Positions 4,291-13,351 of a stretch of 16,847 nt of DNA are shown piece by piece (the stretch's first letter is position 1; each line of letters starts with the position of its first letter). Position numbers and translations under genes: made by a program. The DNA lies in NCBI GenBank assembly GCA_030753015.1, contig JASMDC010000055.1:1-16847 (forward strand). Reading direction: 5' to 3'. The notes beneath the pieces were generated by a model, which was not told where the DNA came from, searched no databases, and worked only from the letters and a program-made list of their open reading frames with translations. The stretch is from Candidatus Undinarchaeales archaeon (GTDB lineage Archaea > SpSt-1190 > JASMDC01).

Positions 4291-6953
4291 TGCCGAGTCT
4301 CGCTAGGCTGGCGCTTGACCGGGAACGTTCGCGGGCGCGGTCCAATAACAGGGGCGGGACGGAGCCATCTCTTGGTAGTCTGCTCGCGTTAGTTAGCAAT
4401 GAAATGGAACAAATCCCGGAGATCGAGCTCGGGGGGGAGGAGGTTGCGGACACGTCGCGCGAGCTCGCAGAGGCGCTCGGCCGCAACGATTATCGAGAAG
4501 CTATCATATTCCTAGTGATCCTGGTAAGGATGACCCGATCGATCATCGAGAGAAGTGGAGCGCATGAGATGCAACCGATAAACGGCTCGGTGGTCCGCTC
4601 GCTCCTCCGGTCCACTGAAGAGCTCGAGTGGATCCACGGCGATGGTGACGATCTCCCAGGAAAGCTCGTGTTCCGCCTGGACGAGGGTCTAGTAACGGGA
4701 ACCGAGCGTGCATTGGAGAACGAGGACCCCCGCGTGGTGGAGTACTGGAGGGCCTCCGGCCGCTGGCTCGAAGAGAGCGCTAATCCCGACCACGGGGAGA
4801 GGCCGAGGTGGCCGGAGGGATCCGACCCGACCGTGCCGCGACCTGGGCTCCCGCTCTCCTTCCTGTGCACGGCCCACGCGTGGGCCTTGGCGGCCATCCT
4901 GCGCTCCTGCTCTACACTCCGACGGGGGCGGTACCTCGTCTACCTGCAACTGCTCCACCCTCTCGCTGTGTCGCTCGACCTGCTGCGCCAGCTCGATGAC
5001 GAGCACGACAGGTACCTGACAGTGAGGGATGGCGAGGATGAGGATGGCATCTTCTTCCACGAGGCGCTCGACGTGCTCGCCCGTGAACGGGCCTCTTTGG
5101 AGAGAGTTGTGGCAGACCACCTCTCCTCGCTCTACGGCCTCGAGAGGCTAGAGTTCATCCCGCCCCTCTGGCTTGAGGGGCAAGTGAACATCGAGAGGCC
5201 GCGCCCCGCTGGCAGGGAACGTAATGTCGGGCATCCGGTGACCGAATCGGCCAGCCGCATTACGGTCTTTCTGGCGAGCCGGGACCTTGCAGGCTCGGTG
5301 GAATCGCTTGCCCGGGCCTGCGCTGCTACGACGGACGCGCTCGACCCGGTCCACGGCGTCCCGTGGCACAGGAGGACCCACTTGGCGGACAGGTTGAGGT
5401 CGACCGCGTGCGACATCGCCTGGGGGATGAACCGCATCCAGAACAGCGGGGGAGTGGTCGCTGACATGGCGACGATAACCCGCTTCCTCAGGCACGTGGA
5501 GGGAAGGACGGACAACAGCTATGGATCGCCCATCGCGTGGACCCTCGACGCCTTCAGGATGCTGGCCGAAGAACACTTGCTGGCGATGGCCGACGCTCTC
5601 GATCCGCCTTCGGCCGGCGAGGTGGGAGTCCGACCCGACCATACCCAGTTCGGCGGCATCCCCTACCAGTTCTCGTCGGGTGTAGCACTCTCAAGAGCGC
5701 GCGAGCACCTCCGCCGGTATGACGGTCCACTTTCGTCGGAAGGTCTCGGCGGGGACTGGGGCGAGGAAGAGGGTGCTCGGCTTCTAGCCGCTCTCCGGGA
5801 GCTGGTCCGGTCGCGTGATGGGCTGGCCGCCGCCATCGACATGATGATCGCGCGGGAGAACGAGGACATGACACATCTCACCGACGGCCACGTGCTCTGG
5901 GGGGACGGGCTGGCGGCCGTGCCGCGCCTGGAGCCGGTGTCCGAGGAAACACACCGTGATGAGGGGGGGACGCTCGAACGGACCGTCCGGAACGCCGTCG
6001 CGCTCGAAGACGGCACGGGCATGCTCCACTATGTGTACCCACGCTTCATCGACCGGGCGCTGGACATCATCGAGGAGCGCGGGAACGATATCCGCCCCCT
6101 CGGGACGAGCGGCTCTGGTGAGCTGGTGATCGAGATCAACGGCCGGGTGGTGACCGCTCACCGCAACCTCGACTACTACACATGCTCGTGCGAGGACTCG
6201 CACTACCGTTCAGCAGAGGACCGACACTTGTGCAAGCACGTGGCGGTCGCGGCCATCCTGTTCGGTGACTTCGAGCTGCGAGAGGATCTGCACCTGCAGC
6301 GGGCAGAGGCCCTCTCCACACAGTTCTCTGACATCAGGGAGCGGGTGCTCGCCGAGCGCGGTGGCCGTGCCGATCATCTCAGGCAGACCGTACTGCGACA
6401 GCTGGTGGGGACGACGGACAGGAACGGAATTGAACTCCGTCAACGTCGGGCTGAGCTGCATGATCGCATCCGGAACCTTGAGGTACAGCGTATGGAGACG
6501 CCCCTCCACAACCAAGAACTACGCCGGGAGCTCCGGCAGGAGCTGGAGCGATACAACCTCGAGCTCGAGTCCATCAACAGACCGCTGGAAGGGGCGGGGC
6601 CGGCCAGGCGCAGGCCCGGCGAGGTGCCAAGGAGGGGGGGACCGGACGTTCTGGAGGGGCAGAGGGAGATTCTCAGGACCAGGATCATGGACATCCAAGC
6701 GAATATCGAAGAGATCAACGCGCGGATAAGGGGAGAGGAACCCGAGGTTCTCGAAGGTAACGAGCGCCGGGAACTCATTCGCCAGCAGGCGTCCCTTGAG
6801 CAAGAGCTAGCACGGTCAAGGCACCGGTTGGAAGACGTCCAGCACCAGCTCCAGCGGTCCGAGGCCCACGGTCGCTCCGGACCGGTCACGCGAGCAGTAG
6901 TGCGGGCGCCACCAGGGATGTGGGAGTGCGCGCCACCGGGGGAGGGGAGCTGA
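4290..6953 (+). CDS. Large SWIM zinc-finger protein with coiled-coil C-terminus
   Basis: The 887-residue protein has three parts. Residues about 1-560 are a helical region of no known family that is shared with the E1 fusion and the second large SWIM protein; a clear signature is RLRSTACDIAWGM at 368-380 and HLLAMADALDPP at 429-440. A SWIM zinc finger follows at about 605-655, with Cys632, Cys634, Cys648 and His650 (CSC then CKH). Residues about 670-865 are rich in Glu, Arg, Gln and Leu and should form coiled coils. The tail ends GMWECAPPGEGS. SWIM domains bind proteins or nucleic acid; some eukaryotic ZSWIM proteins are substrate receptors of cullin ligases. Here an E3-like or adaptor role is inferred from the operon. 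The start overlaps the JAMM stop, with GGAGGG at 4275-4280. Confidence 0.85.
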   Translation: MPSLARLALDRERSRARSNNRGGTEPSLGSLLALVSNEMEQIPEIELGGEEVADTSRELAEALGRNDYREAIIFLVILVRMTRSIIERSGAHEMQPINGSVVRSLLRSTEELEWIHGDGDDLPGKLVFRLDEGLVTGTERALENEDPRVVEYWRASGRWLEESANPDHGERPRWPEGSDPTVPRPGLPLSFLCTAHAWALAAILRSCSTLRRGRYLVYLQLLHPLAVSLDLLRQLDDEHDRYLTVRDGEDEDGIFFHEALDVLARERASLERVVADHLSSLYGLERLEFIPPLWLEGQVNIERPRPAGRERNVGHPVTESASRITVFLASRDLAGSVESLARACAATTDALDPVHGVPWHRRTHLADRLRSTACDIAWGMNRIQNSGGVVADMATITRFLRHVEGRTDNSYGSPIAWTLDAFRMLAEEHLLAMADALDPPSAGEVGVRPDHTQFGGIPYQFSSGVALSRAREHLRRYDGPLSSEGLGGDWGEEEGARLLAALRELVRSRDGLAAAIDMMIARENEDMTHLTDGHVLWGDGLAAVPRLEPVSEETHRDEGGTLERTVRNAVALEDGTGMLHYVYPRFIDRALDIIEERGNDIRPLGTSGSGELVIEINGRVVTAHRNLDYYTCSCEDSHYRSAEDRHLCKHVAVAAILFGDFELREDLHLQRAEALSTQFSDIRERVLAERGGRADHLRQTVLRQLVGTTDRNGIELRQRRAELHDRIRNLEVQRMETPLHNQELRRELRQELERYNLELESINRPLEGAGPARRRPGEVPRRGGPDVLEGQREILRTRIMDIQANIEEINARIRGEEPEVLEGNERRELIRQQASLEQELARSRHRLEDVQHQLQRSEAHGRSGPVTRAVVRAPPGMWECAPPGEGS

Positions 6954-9613
6954 TGCCCGATATATTCGACCGAGCAGTCCAGGAGCTCGAGAGCACCAGG
7001 AATGATGGACATGACTCCAACGAGCGCGCGCTGCAGCTCGCCAACATCGTGCACCGGCACGCCGAGGCGGAGTTCGGTGTCGACGGGCTCGAGCGCTCTC
7101 TTGACCCGCTGGCGACGTGCCTGCACGGCCGCGCGCACGCGGGAGAAACGTACGCCTGTCTCGTGCTACTCGCCGCCGCGTGCGACATCGCTGCGGACGT
7201 TGTGAACAGTACACGAGATGGTGGAGGGAACGTCCGTCAGCAACACACCCGGCCTCTACTCCAGATCGCGGGCGATCTCCTCTTCAATGATGATAGCACC
7301 CTCATCAACCAGCGGGAGGTCGTGCCCGGCTCCTTGGGCGAGGTCGTCATGGTGCCTGCCCGTGCAGGGACGCTGACACGTCCGCACGATGAAGACCGAG
7401 AGGGCCGATCTCATGACGACCTGCTCGCCTGGTGCGCGGTCCACCTCTGGGCCATCGGGCGAATCCTCGACGAGTGCTCGGGCGACGGCTTGAGCGCTGC
7501 CGGTATCGCGCGATTTGCCACGGTCGTACGGGCGCTGCGCACATTGGACCACGCGCAGTTCATGCACGCCGAGATCGAGGAGTACCCATGGGAAAGGGAT
7601 GCCTATGTGGAAGCTGCGCTCGCAGCTCTATTCAACAAGCGCAGCCGCCTGACGGGTCGGCTCGCCCAGTCCCTGCGCGACCGGCTCGGGCTCGAGCCGC
7701 CGCTGTTCATACGGCCGGGCGCACAGTTCATTCCAGGGAGGTTGTCGGTGGAGGACTGGGACCGGACCACCGTTAGGGAGGCTCTGGAGGTGGCCCGCCA
7801 CCTGGATGCTGGTGAGCTCAACGACGCACTCCGGTCCCTGGCACGGGCCATCCACGCCGGACTTAACGCGGACGACATCGGTCAGGATGAGCGGAGCACG
7901 ACCGCCCGTCGACTGCGGGCGATCTCCTGCGGCATCGCTTGGGGGATGGCGGCCCCGGTGGCGTACGACGACATGAACCGCGCCATGGGTGAGCTGGTCA
8001 GCTTCACGCGGGAGTGCTTCCAGATCAACCTTCCTGAAACGCGCGAACCGGGCCTCCCGCGGGCCGTCCGGGCGCACGTCGAGGCGCATCTGGAGGCGCT
8101 GGCGGTCGCGATCGATCCACCTCACGCCATTACATCCCGGGACGCGCCGCGGGCGTCCATCTGGCGCGGGCAGTCCGATCTGTTCCGTGTACCGCGGGAC
8201 CTGAGCGCCGACCACATCATCTCAAGTGTCCACGACCGGCTCCGTGTGCACAATCCGAGTTCCGACAACGTCGACCGGGTGAGCGACGAGCGTCGGGACG
8301 CCGAGGAGGAGCTCGCGAGGGCCCGGGGTCAGCTGCTCTCCTTGCTGGAGGAGATGGAGGACCAGGCAGACATCATGCTCGAGGACGACGATGCCATCTG
8401 GCCATTGCGCGGGATCGTCATCCCCTTAATCCCGGGCGCCACCGGTGAACTGCAAGGGGAAGGGGTGCCGTTCTTCGAGATGGAGTACCGGCGAGACGGC
8501 ACTCCCCTGAACATAGACATAGATTCCGAAACCGGCCAGCTGATCCGCACCACGGGGACCGCTTCACGCGGGAACATAATCCCGGACATCGCCACCCGCT
8601 ACCTGGAGGCCGCCGAGGAGCACGGGAGGGCCAGGGACGAGGCCGCGCGGCATGGCCTGCGGCGGTCGCGGGAGGAGCGGTTCTCCCGACAGGAGGCGGT
8701 CCCCGGATGGGACCAGGGCAGGTTACGGCGGGCCGTGGTCGTGGTCGCCGGAGTGGGCGGCCTGGGCGCGGCGGTGGTGGACCAGCTGGCACGGATGGGC
8801 GTCGGGACGGTCCGCGTCGTCGACCACGACCGGGTGGAGGACTCCAACATCTCGCGCCAGTGCCTCTACATCGCCGACGACGTCGGGAGCCTCAAGGTGG
8901 ACGCTGCCGCGCGACGGGTGTCGGACCTCGACGGGCCCACCCGCGTGGTCCCGCGACCCGCGTACTTATGCGAACGCAACGCTCTCATGCTGGTGGCCGG
9001 CGCCGACGTGGTGTTCGACTGCCTGGACAGCGAGAAGAGCAAGCACCTGCTCAACCACGCGTGCGCGCGGGCGGGGGTACCGCTGGTCCACGGGGGATGC
9101 ACGGGATTCATCGGGCAGGCGATGGCCGTGGTGCCGGGACGGACGGCGTGCCTGGCGTGCCGGGAGCTTACCTTCTCGGTGGCGGACACGGCCAGCTGCA
9201 CCCGCGACGAGACCCTGCCCATCGTGGCCCCCACGGCCCAGCTGGTGGCGTCCCTGCAGGTGGATCTGGCCCTGCACGTGCTCATGGGGACGGGCGACGT
9301 GCCGTCGGGGCTGCTCCTGTACGATGGCCGCGGGCCGGGCGTGCGGTCCGTGCCGGTGGAGCGCAGGGACGACTGCCCTGTGTGCGGAGGTAACGGGACG
9401 ACGGACGACGATGTGCGGACGGCGCTCTCACTCCAGTCTCAAGATTCCCTGCTCCAGATCGCCGGGGCCGTGGGGATGGAGCACGCCGACGGGATGGACA
9501 CCAGCAACCTCGTCGAAGCGCTCGTCGACGTGTTCTCGGCCCTCCCTGACGGCAGGCACCGTGCGCTACGACTGGCGTCGGGCGTGCAGTTCATCGAGGA
9601 GGCGATGTCGTGA
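6953..9613 (+). CDS. E1-like activating enzyme (ThiF domain fused to long N-terminal region)
   Basis: The 886-residue protein has a ThiF/E1 adenylation domain at about 588-815. It shows GVGGLG at 600-605, VVDHDRVEDSNISRQ, two CxxC zinc pairs (Cys733/736 and Cys808/811) and TASCTRDE with Cys749 at the place of the catalytic cysteine of E1, MoeB and UBA enzymes. It should adenylate the C-terminal glycine of the modifier and hold it as a thioester for the E2. The first 480 or so residues match the N-terminal region of the large SWIM proteins, for example RLRAISCGIAWGM at 320-332 and HLEALAVAIDPP at 379-390. Such a fusion is much longer than the roughly 250-residue MoeB/ThiF type. ATG overlaps the preceding stop (TGATG) behind a GGGGGAGGGGAG ribosome site. 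Confidence 0.9.
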   Translation: MPDIFDRAVQELESTRNDGHDSNERALQLANIVHRHAEAEFGVDGLERSLDPLATCLHGRAHAGETYACLVLLAAACDIAADVVNSTRDGGGNVRQQHTRPLLQIAGDLLFNDDSTLINQREVVPGSLGEVVMVPARAGTLTRPHDEDREGRSHDDLLAWCAVHLWAIGRILDECSGDGLSAAGIARFATVVRALRTLDHAQFMHAEIEEYPWERDAYVEAALAALFNKRSRLTGRLAQSLRDRLGLEPPLFIRPGAQFIPGRLSVEDWDRTTVREALEVARHLDAGELNDALRSLARAIHAGLNADDIGQDERSTTARRLRAISCGIAWGMAAPVAYDDMNRAMGELVSFTRECFQINLPETREPGLPRAVRAHVEAHLEALAVAIDPPHAITSRDAPRASIWRGQSDLFRVPRDLSADHIISSVHDRLRVHNPSSDNVDRVSDERRDAEEELARARGQLLSLLEEMEDQADIMLEDDDAIWPLRGIVIPLIPGATGELQGEGVPFFEMEYRRDGTPLNIDIDSETGQLIRTTGTASRGNIIPDIATRYLEAAEEHGRARDEAARHGLRRSREERFSRQEAVPGWDQGRLRRAVVVVAGVGGLGAAVVDQLARMGVGTVRVVDHDRVEDSNISRQCLYIADDVGSLKVDAAARRVSDLDGPTRVVPRPAYLCERNALMLVAGADVVFDCLDSEKSKHLLNHACARAGVPLVHGGCTGFIGQAMAVVPGRTACLACRELTFSVADTASCTRDETLPIVAPTAQLVASLQVDLALHVLMGTGDVPSGLLLYDGRGPGVRSVPVERRDDCPVCGGNGTTDDDVRTALSLQSQDSLLQIAGAVGMEHADGMDTSNLVEALVDVFSALPDGRHRALRLASGVQFIEEAMS

Positions 9614-10479
9614 GCACCGGATTCCCTGGAGCAGCGCCCCGTGTGTACGGGCGACGAATGGGTCGGGGGCCGACGGTCGAGGTCTACGAGGAGGGATTCG
9701 TCGTCGAGCGCTGCCCGACTTGTGGCAGGCACCTCAAGGATATGACCGACTGGCCGAATGTAAGGGTTACCGGGATCGAGGACGCGGTGGACGACGTGCG
9801 CCGCGAGTCCCTTTCGCGGCTGGTGCGGCGCGGGCCCTTCCTGCTCCAGTGGGGGACCGTGCCGGGATGCGCGAGCGGAGCGATGCAGCGGTGCCTGGTC
9901 GACGAGCTGGGCCTGAACTGGGCGGCCGGGGCCGAGGTGCACCCGGTCGGCGACAGGTCGGTCCTCGTCATTAGAGGTCGGCGGTGGTGCATGGTCACCC
10001 TCGATCAGGACGAGCTCGTCGCGCACCTCGAGGTGGATGATGGGAGGAGGCTCGAGCTGGGCGTCGCTCGACTCGGCGACCGTGTCGACCTCCATATCCC
10101 TCTCGACGACGACGATGTCGATGATAGGACCGCTCCTTACCTCTGGGCCCGGAACCCCGCTGCGGTGCACTCCGCGAGGGCTGCTGTAGCCCATCTCAAG
10201 GGATTCGTCGGCACGGACGCGGATCCGGACCGGATAGCTGAGCTGTGGCGCGCCGAGGGATTCAGCGGACCATGGGCCCGTTACCACGAGTTCAGGGGTG
10301 TCCGGATCGTGCAGGTCGGCGGTTACGCGCTCTACCTCGACGACAACGTCCTTACGCTTGTCGACGCGGACAGGATCGGCGGTGGGCTCGACGGTCCTCC
10401 GCCGGTGACGTTCCGTCTGGCGCGGGTGCTGTACGAGGGGATGCTGCACGAAGAGCGGAGCGGTGGCGGCAGTGGCTGA
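9610..10479 (+). CDS. Protein of unknown function with one CxxC motif and Gly-rich end
   Basis: I recognise no family. The 289-residue protein has CPTCGRH at about residues 35-41, one half of a possible zinc site, then a mixed region with several predicted strands (SVLVIRGRRWCMVTL, VRIVQVGGYALYLDDNVLTLV) and acidic runs (DDDDVDD). It ends in SGGGSG. The GTG start overlaps the E1 stop by four bases (GTGA) and has a strong GAGGAGG ribosome site eight bases ahead; ATG at 9658 is a weaker alternative. Its position directly after the E1 gene and ahead of the second SWIM gene makes it a likely part of the same complex or pathway. The single CxxC pair would need a partner cysteine pair, or a dimer, to form a full zinc finger. 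Confidence 0.75.
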   Translation: MSTGFPGAAPRVYGRRMGRGPTVEVYEEGFVVERCPTCGRHLKDMTDWPNVRVTGIEDAVDDVRRESLSRLVRRGPFLLQWGTVPGCASGAMQRCLVDELGLNWAAGAEVHPVGDRSVLVIRGRRWCMVTLDQDELVAHLEVDDGRRLELGVARLGDRVDLHIPLDDDDVDDRTAPYLWARNPAAVHSARAAVAHLKGFVGTDADPDRIAELWRAEGFSGPWARYHEFRGVRIVQVGGYALYLDDNVLTLVDADRIGGGLDGPPPVTFRLARVLYEGMLHEERSGGGSG

Positions 10480-12286
10480 GGACGGAACGATCCTTCTCGC
10501 GTGCGAACGCGCGCACCACCAGGCCGTCGCCGGGAAGAGGGATGACATGATGGAGTGCCTCCGGTTCGCCGGTGATAGTATCTCTAACATCATGCGCACC
10601 CGGTCTTTCTCGCGACGACCGCGTGCCCGTTCCATGGATTCATTGCAGTTGGACGAGCGAATTGCGTCCTTGTCAGCCCACCTCATCACTGGTGGCACAG
10701 GTCCCGCCCCGGGCCCACGAGTGATCGCAGTACCCCTTGACACGGGGCGGACGTGCCCTGACCTCAGGGACGGACCATTAGACACACAACTACATCTGTG
10801 CTGCCCCCCGCGCACGTTGTGCGCGGCGGAATTATGGACGCTCTCCCGCGTCTTTCACTTGGCCATCTGCGGCGCAGGTGACGTGCATGAGCGCATAGTC
10901 ATGTCCGACCTCGTACGCATAGGGAGAGCGCTCACAAGCCTGACCGATCCCCTGTTCCCTTTTGGGGGGGTCGCCTCCGGGTTGGGAGACGACCTCTTTA
11001 TGTACCCTCTTGATATGCTCTCCTTTAACCGGACTTCATCGGATGACGGTGCGGATGCAAGGCACGCAGTCGTTCGGGAAAGGCTCGACGATGTCGCGCA
11101 GGTCGAGCGCCACCATATCGTCGACGTTGCCCTGGACGCGGCCCTCGGCCTCCAGTGCGGCAGGACCGAGGACATGGCGCGCGGCCTCACCTCCCTAGAG
11201 GAAATGTGCCGGATAACCGCGTCGGTCCTGGAGGGCGGGACGGAAGAACCCGGTGAGAGGGACGTCACGCTCCTCCGGTTCATATCAGCCACCCTTGCAC
11301 TGGAGGACGTCATCGCGGCGACTGAGACGGATATCTTCTTCGATACCATGGAGCTCGGAAGGTCCGTGCTCACGTCAAGTTATATCGGGGCGTACTACGG
11401 CGGGATGCCGGACCCCGTACAGTTCAGGCTGGCGTGCGAGCACCATATCGAGGCATGCGCGAGCGCGCTCGACACCAGAGCGGACCTATCGGGGGCAGTC
11501 TGGCAGGGCGTGGGTCAGTGGTATCAGCTCGGTCCCGACGAGGGGGTGGTCCTTCCGCTCCTGAACGCCCGGGAGCGACTCATGCGGTACAGGTCAGACT
11601 TCAGACCCCCGGAGGACGCTGTGGATCACGAGGTCACGTCAGCGTCCAGAGCCCTGTCGCGGCAGCGCGACCAGCTCCTTGACGTGCTGGACGCACGGAT
11701 CGCTGCTCTGACGGAGGGCGCTATGAGAACTGCAGGGCGTCGGTACGTATCGCTCTCGTATCCCGAAGGAATAGTCGCCGCCGCAGAGGGCGCAACGGTC
11801 GGGCCCGACGTACCGGGCGACCAGGTCTGCGCGACCGTTCGGAGCGGGGAACACCCTGAATGGGATGTGACCCGGTGGACGCTGGTACAGGCCCAGCACT
11901 TCATCAAGAAGCACGGGTATCTCATCGATCGCCTGGGTACCAGCCAAACGGGCGAGCCGGTGCTTGTCGTGGACTCGCACGTAGTGGCGCTGGGTCAGGA
12001 CAACCTGGATCGAGACCGCTACCGCCCCCTCTACGAGTGCTACTCATGCCGGGAGTTTCGTGAGCAGAACGGGACCCGACCCCGGCTCTGCAAGCACCTA
12101 ACGGCGGCGCTCATCATCATGGGCCGACTGGGTGAGCGCGAGGGTGTCGACCTCAGCCTGCTCGACCGGGCCCTCGCATTGATAAGGGAGGAGGTCGGGA
12201 TGACGGGCATCCGCGGGCGGTACCGCAGCAGCGCGTGCGCGGGCGACGGGGTATGGGAGTGTCGGGCGCCAAGGGAGGGGGTATGA
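10463..12286 (+). CDS. Second large SWIM zinc-finger protein
   Basis: The 607-residue protein repeats the plan of the SWIM protein at 4290: a helical region (about 1-450) that resembles the E1 fusion and the first SWIM protein, then a SWIM-like finger, then a short tail. Shared marks include AVWQG at about 345-349, matching SIWRG in the E1 fusion, and GTSQTGE just ahead of the finger. The finger reads ECYSC then LCKH (Cys526, Cys529, Cys543, His545), so the first pair is CxxC where SWIM normally has CxC. The end is GVWECRAPREGV. I start it at GTG 10463, overlapping the previous gene by 17 bases; GTG 10472 is about as likely. ATG at 10547 has a better codon, but residues before it still align with the E1 fusion (AVAGKRDD with AHAGETYA), which favours an earlier start. 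Confidence 0.8.
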   Translation: MAAVAEDGTILLACERAHHQAVAGKRDDMMECLRFAGDSISNIMRTRSFSRRPRARSMDSLQLDERIASLSAHLITGGTGPAPGPRVIAVPLDTGRTCPDLRDGPLDTQLHLCCPPRTLCAAELWTLSRVFHLAICGAGDVHERIVMSDLVRIGRALTSLTDPLFPFGGVASGLGDDLFMYPLDMLSFNRTSSDDGADARHAVVRERLDDVAQVERHHIVDVALDAALGLQCGRTEDMARGLTSLEEMCRITASVLEGGTEEPGERDVTLLRFISATLALEDVIAATETDIFFDTMELGRSVLTSSYIGAYYGGMPDPVQFRLACEHHIEACASALDTRADLSGAVWQGVGQWYQLGPDEGVVLPLLNARERLMRYRSDFRPPEDAVDHEVTSASRALSRQRDQLLDVLDARIAALTEGAMRTAGRRYVSLSYPEGIVAAAEGATVGPDVPGDQVCATVRSGEHPEWDVTRWTLVQAQHFIKKHGYLIDRLGTSQTGEPVLVVDSHVVALGQDNLDRDRYRPLYECYSCREFREQNGTRPRLCKHLTAALIIMGRLGEREGVDLSLLDRALALIREEVGMTGIRGRYRSSACAGDGVWECRAPREGV

Positions 12287-13032
12287 TGCCTGGCGGGAGC
12301 GGGGAGGGCGCCAGCTCCTGGAGCGACCGGCAGAGGGAGCTCGCCGAGTACGCCGGTATAATCCTGATGGAGGAGGGTGAGACCTTCGAGCAGGCGGAGA
12401 GGCGCCAGGAGAGGGAGATGCGTGAGCGCGGGGCCAGGCGCACAGGAGTTACCGGCGAGCAGACCGGCCAGGCTCCTGGGCAGCGACCGCGCGAGGTGTC
12501 CGGGGCGTCTTCGGACAGCGCGTCCCGGGGCGGGGCGCCGGCGGCGGACCTCGAGGGCGCGAGGACCGGCGGGCGGGACCGACCGGCGTGGACCACGTGG
12601 CGGGATCCGGGAGGCGTCGAGTGGCGGATCACGCTGGACAAGCTCAACAGGGCCGCCAACATCCTCCTGACCGAGTTCGACCTCAGGCGCATGGGCACCA
12701 GCGCGGTCGGAGAGATCGTGCTCGAGATCGCGTCCCGCGTCGTCACGGTGAACCTGGAGCGCCGCTACTGCGTGTGCTCATGCGAGGACTACCGCTCAAG
12801 CAGCGAGGGGGACCACCACCTGTGCGAGCACGTAGTGGCCGCGCTCTTCATCATGGGGGAGCTGGGGGAGCGCGAGGGCATCGATCTCGGCCTCTTCTCC
12901 CCGCTCGTCCCCGCGATCAGGAACTGGCTCCTTTTCGATGGGAACCCTGATACCCTTGCGGAGGACGGGAAAGGGCGGAGCGAGGGTTGGGAATGTCGGC
13001 CACCGGGGGATGGGAGGGAGTGCGACGGGTGA
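12283..13032 (+). CDS. Small SWIM zinc-finger protein
   Basis: The 249-residue protein lacks the shared N-terminal region. It begins with a Gly/Ser-rich and charged helical stretch (about 1-55), a low-complexity linker (55-100), then GTSAVGEIVLEI and a SWIM finger with Cys165, Cys167, Cys181 and His183 (CSCEDY then LCEH). After that comes MGELGEREGIDLGLF, nearly the same as in the second large SWIM protein (MGRLGEREGVDLSLL). The tail contains GWECRPPGDGRECDG. It looks like the finger part of the large SWIM proteins cut loose, perhaps a competitor, adaptor or substrate. Start is the ATGATG at 12283, overlapping the previous stop by four bases behind a GGGAGGGGG ribosome site. Confidence 0.82.
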   Translation: MMPGGSGEGASSWSDRQRELAEYAGIILMEEGETFEQAERRQEREMRERGARRTGVTGEQTGQAPGQRPREVSGASSDSASRGGAPAADLEGARTGGRDRPAWTTWRDPGGVEWRITLDKLNRAANILLTEFDLRRMGTSAVGEIVLEIASRVVTVNLERRYCVCSCEDYRSSSEGDHHLCEHVVAALFIMGELGEREGIDLGLFSPLVPAIRNWLLFDGNPDTLAEDGKGRSEGWECRPPGDGRECDG

Positions 13033-13126
13033 GGGTGACAGCGGGGCCGACAAGCTGGTGGACCCATGGCGGTCGCTGGCATGCTCGTGCTGCGGCACGG
13101 GTGATGATGAAGGAGGTGTTCCGATC

Positions 13127-13351
13127 ATGACGATGTACACGGTGAAACGGATGAAGGGAGGATGGTCTGTCCACGACCACGTCGAGGACGAGGACTTCGA
13201 GATACCGGACGGCGCGGTCATCACCTACGAGGTGCGGACGCGGCTCACCGGTCCGGAAGAGATGATGGAGGTCGTCGGATCCAAGACTGGCAAGCTGGCA
13301 CTGGTGGCGGCGGTGTGCATGATGCCGTGCCCGGAGGAGGTGGCGGGATGA
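13127..13351 (+). CDS. Small protein of unknown function (74 residues or longer)
   Basis: From the ATG at 13127 the protein has 74 residues with alternating strand-like stretches (YTVKRMKGGWSVHDHV, AVITYEVRTRL, LALVAAVCMM) and ends PEEVAG. A small beta-rich fold is likely; a beta-grasp is conceivable but I see no GG end and do not claim it. AAGGAGGTG eight bases ahead of the ATG is a very strong ribosome site. The frame stays open upstream with coding-like GC-rich third positions and a CSCCGTG cysteine cluster, so starts at GTG 13058 or ATG 13010 (inside the SWIM gene) remain possible. It overlaps the next small gene by four bases. Confidence 0.65.
   Translation: MTMYTVKRMKGGWSVHDHVEDEDFEIPDGAVITYEVRTRLTGPEEMMEVVGSKTGKLALVAAVCMMPCPEEVAG

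Noticed and set aside
8652-9974. Plus-strand ORF of 440 codons, Arg/Trp/Ser-rich
   Set aside because: It is an out-of-frame shadow of the E1 ThiF domain. The composition is typical of a shifted frame and no motif is present.
9439-10815. Minus-strand ORF of 458 codons
   Set aside because: It runs antisense to the end of the E1 gene, the CxxC protein and the start of the second SWIM gene, all supported by ribosome sites and overlaps.
13029-13130. 33-codon GTG ORF that links the small SWIM gene (GTGA) to the 74-residue gene (ATGA)
   Set aside because: The neat overlaps at both ends are attractive, but many of its codons end in A or T, unlike neighbours, while the frame of the 74-residue gene is more coding-like in this stretch.
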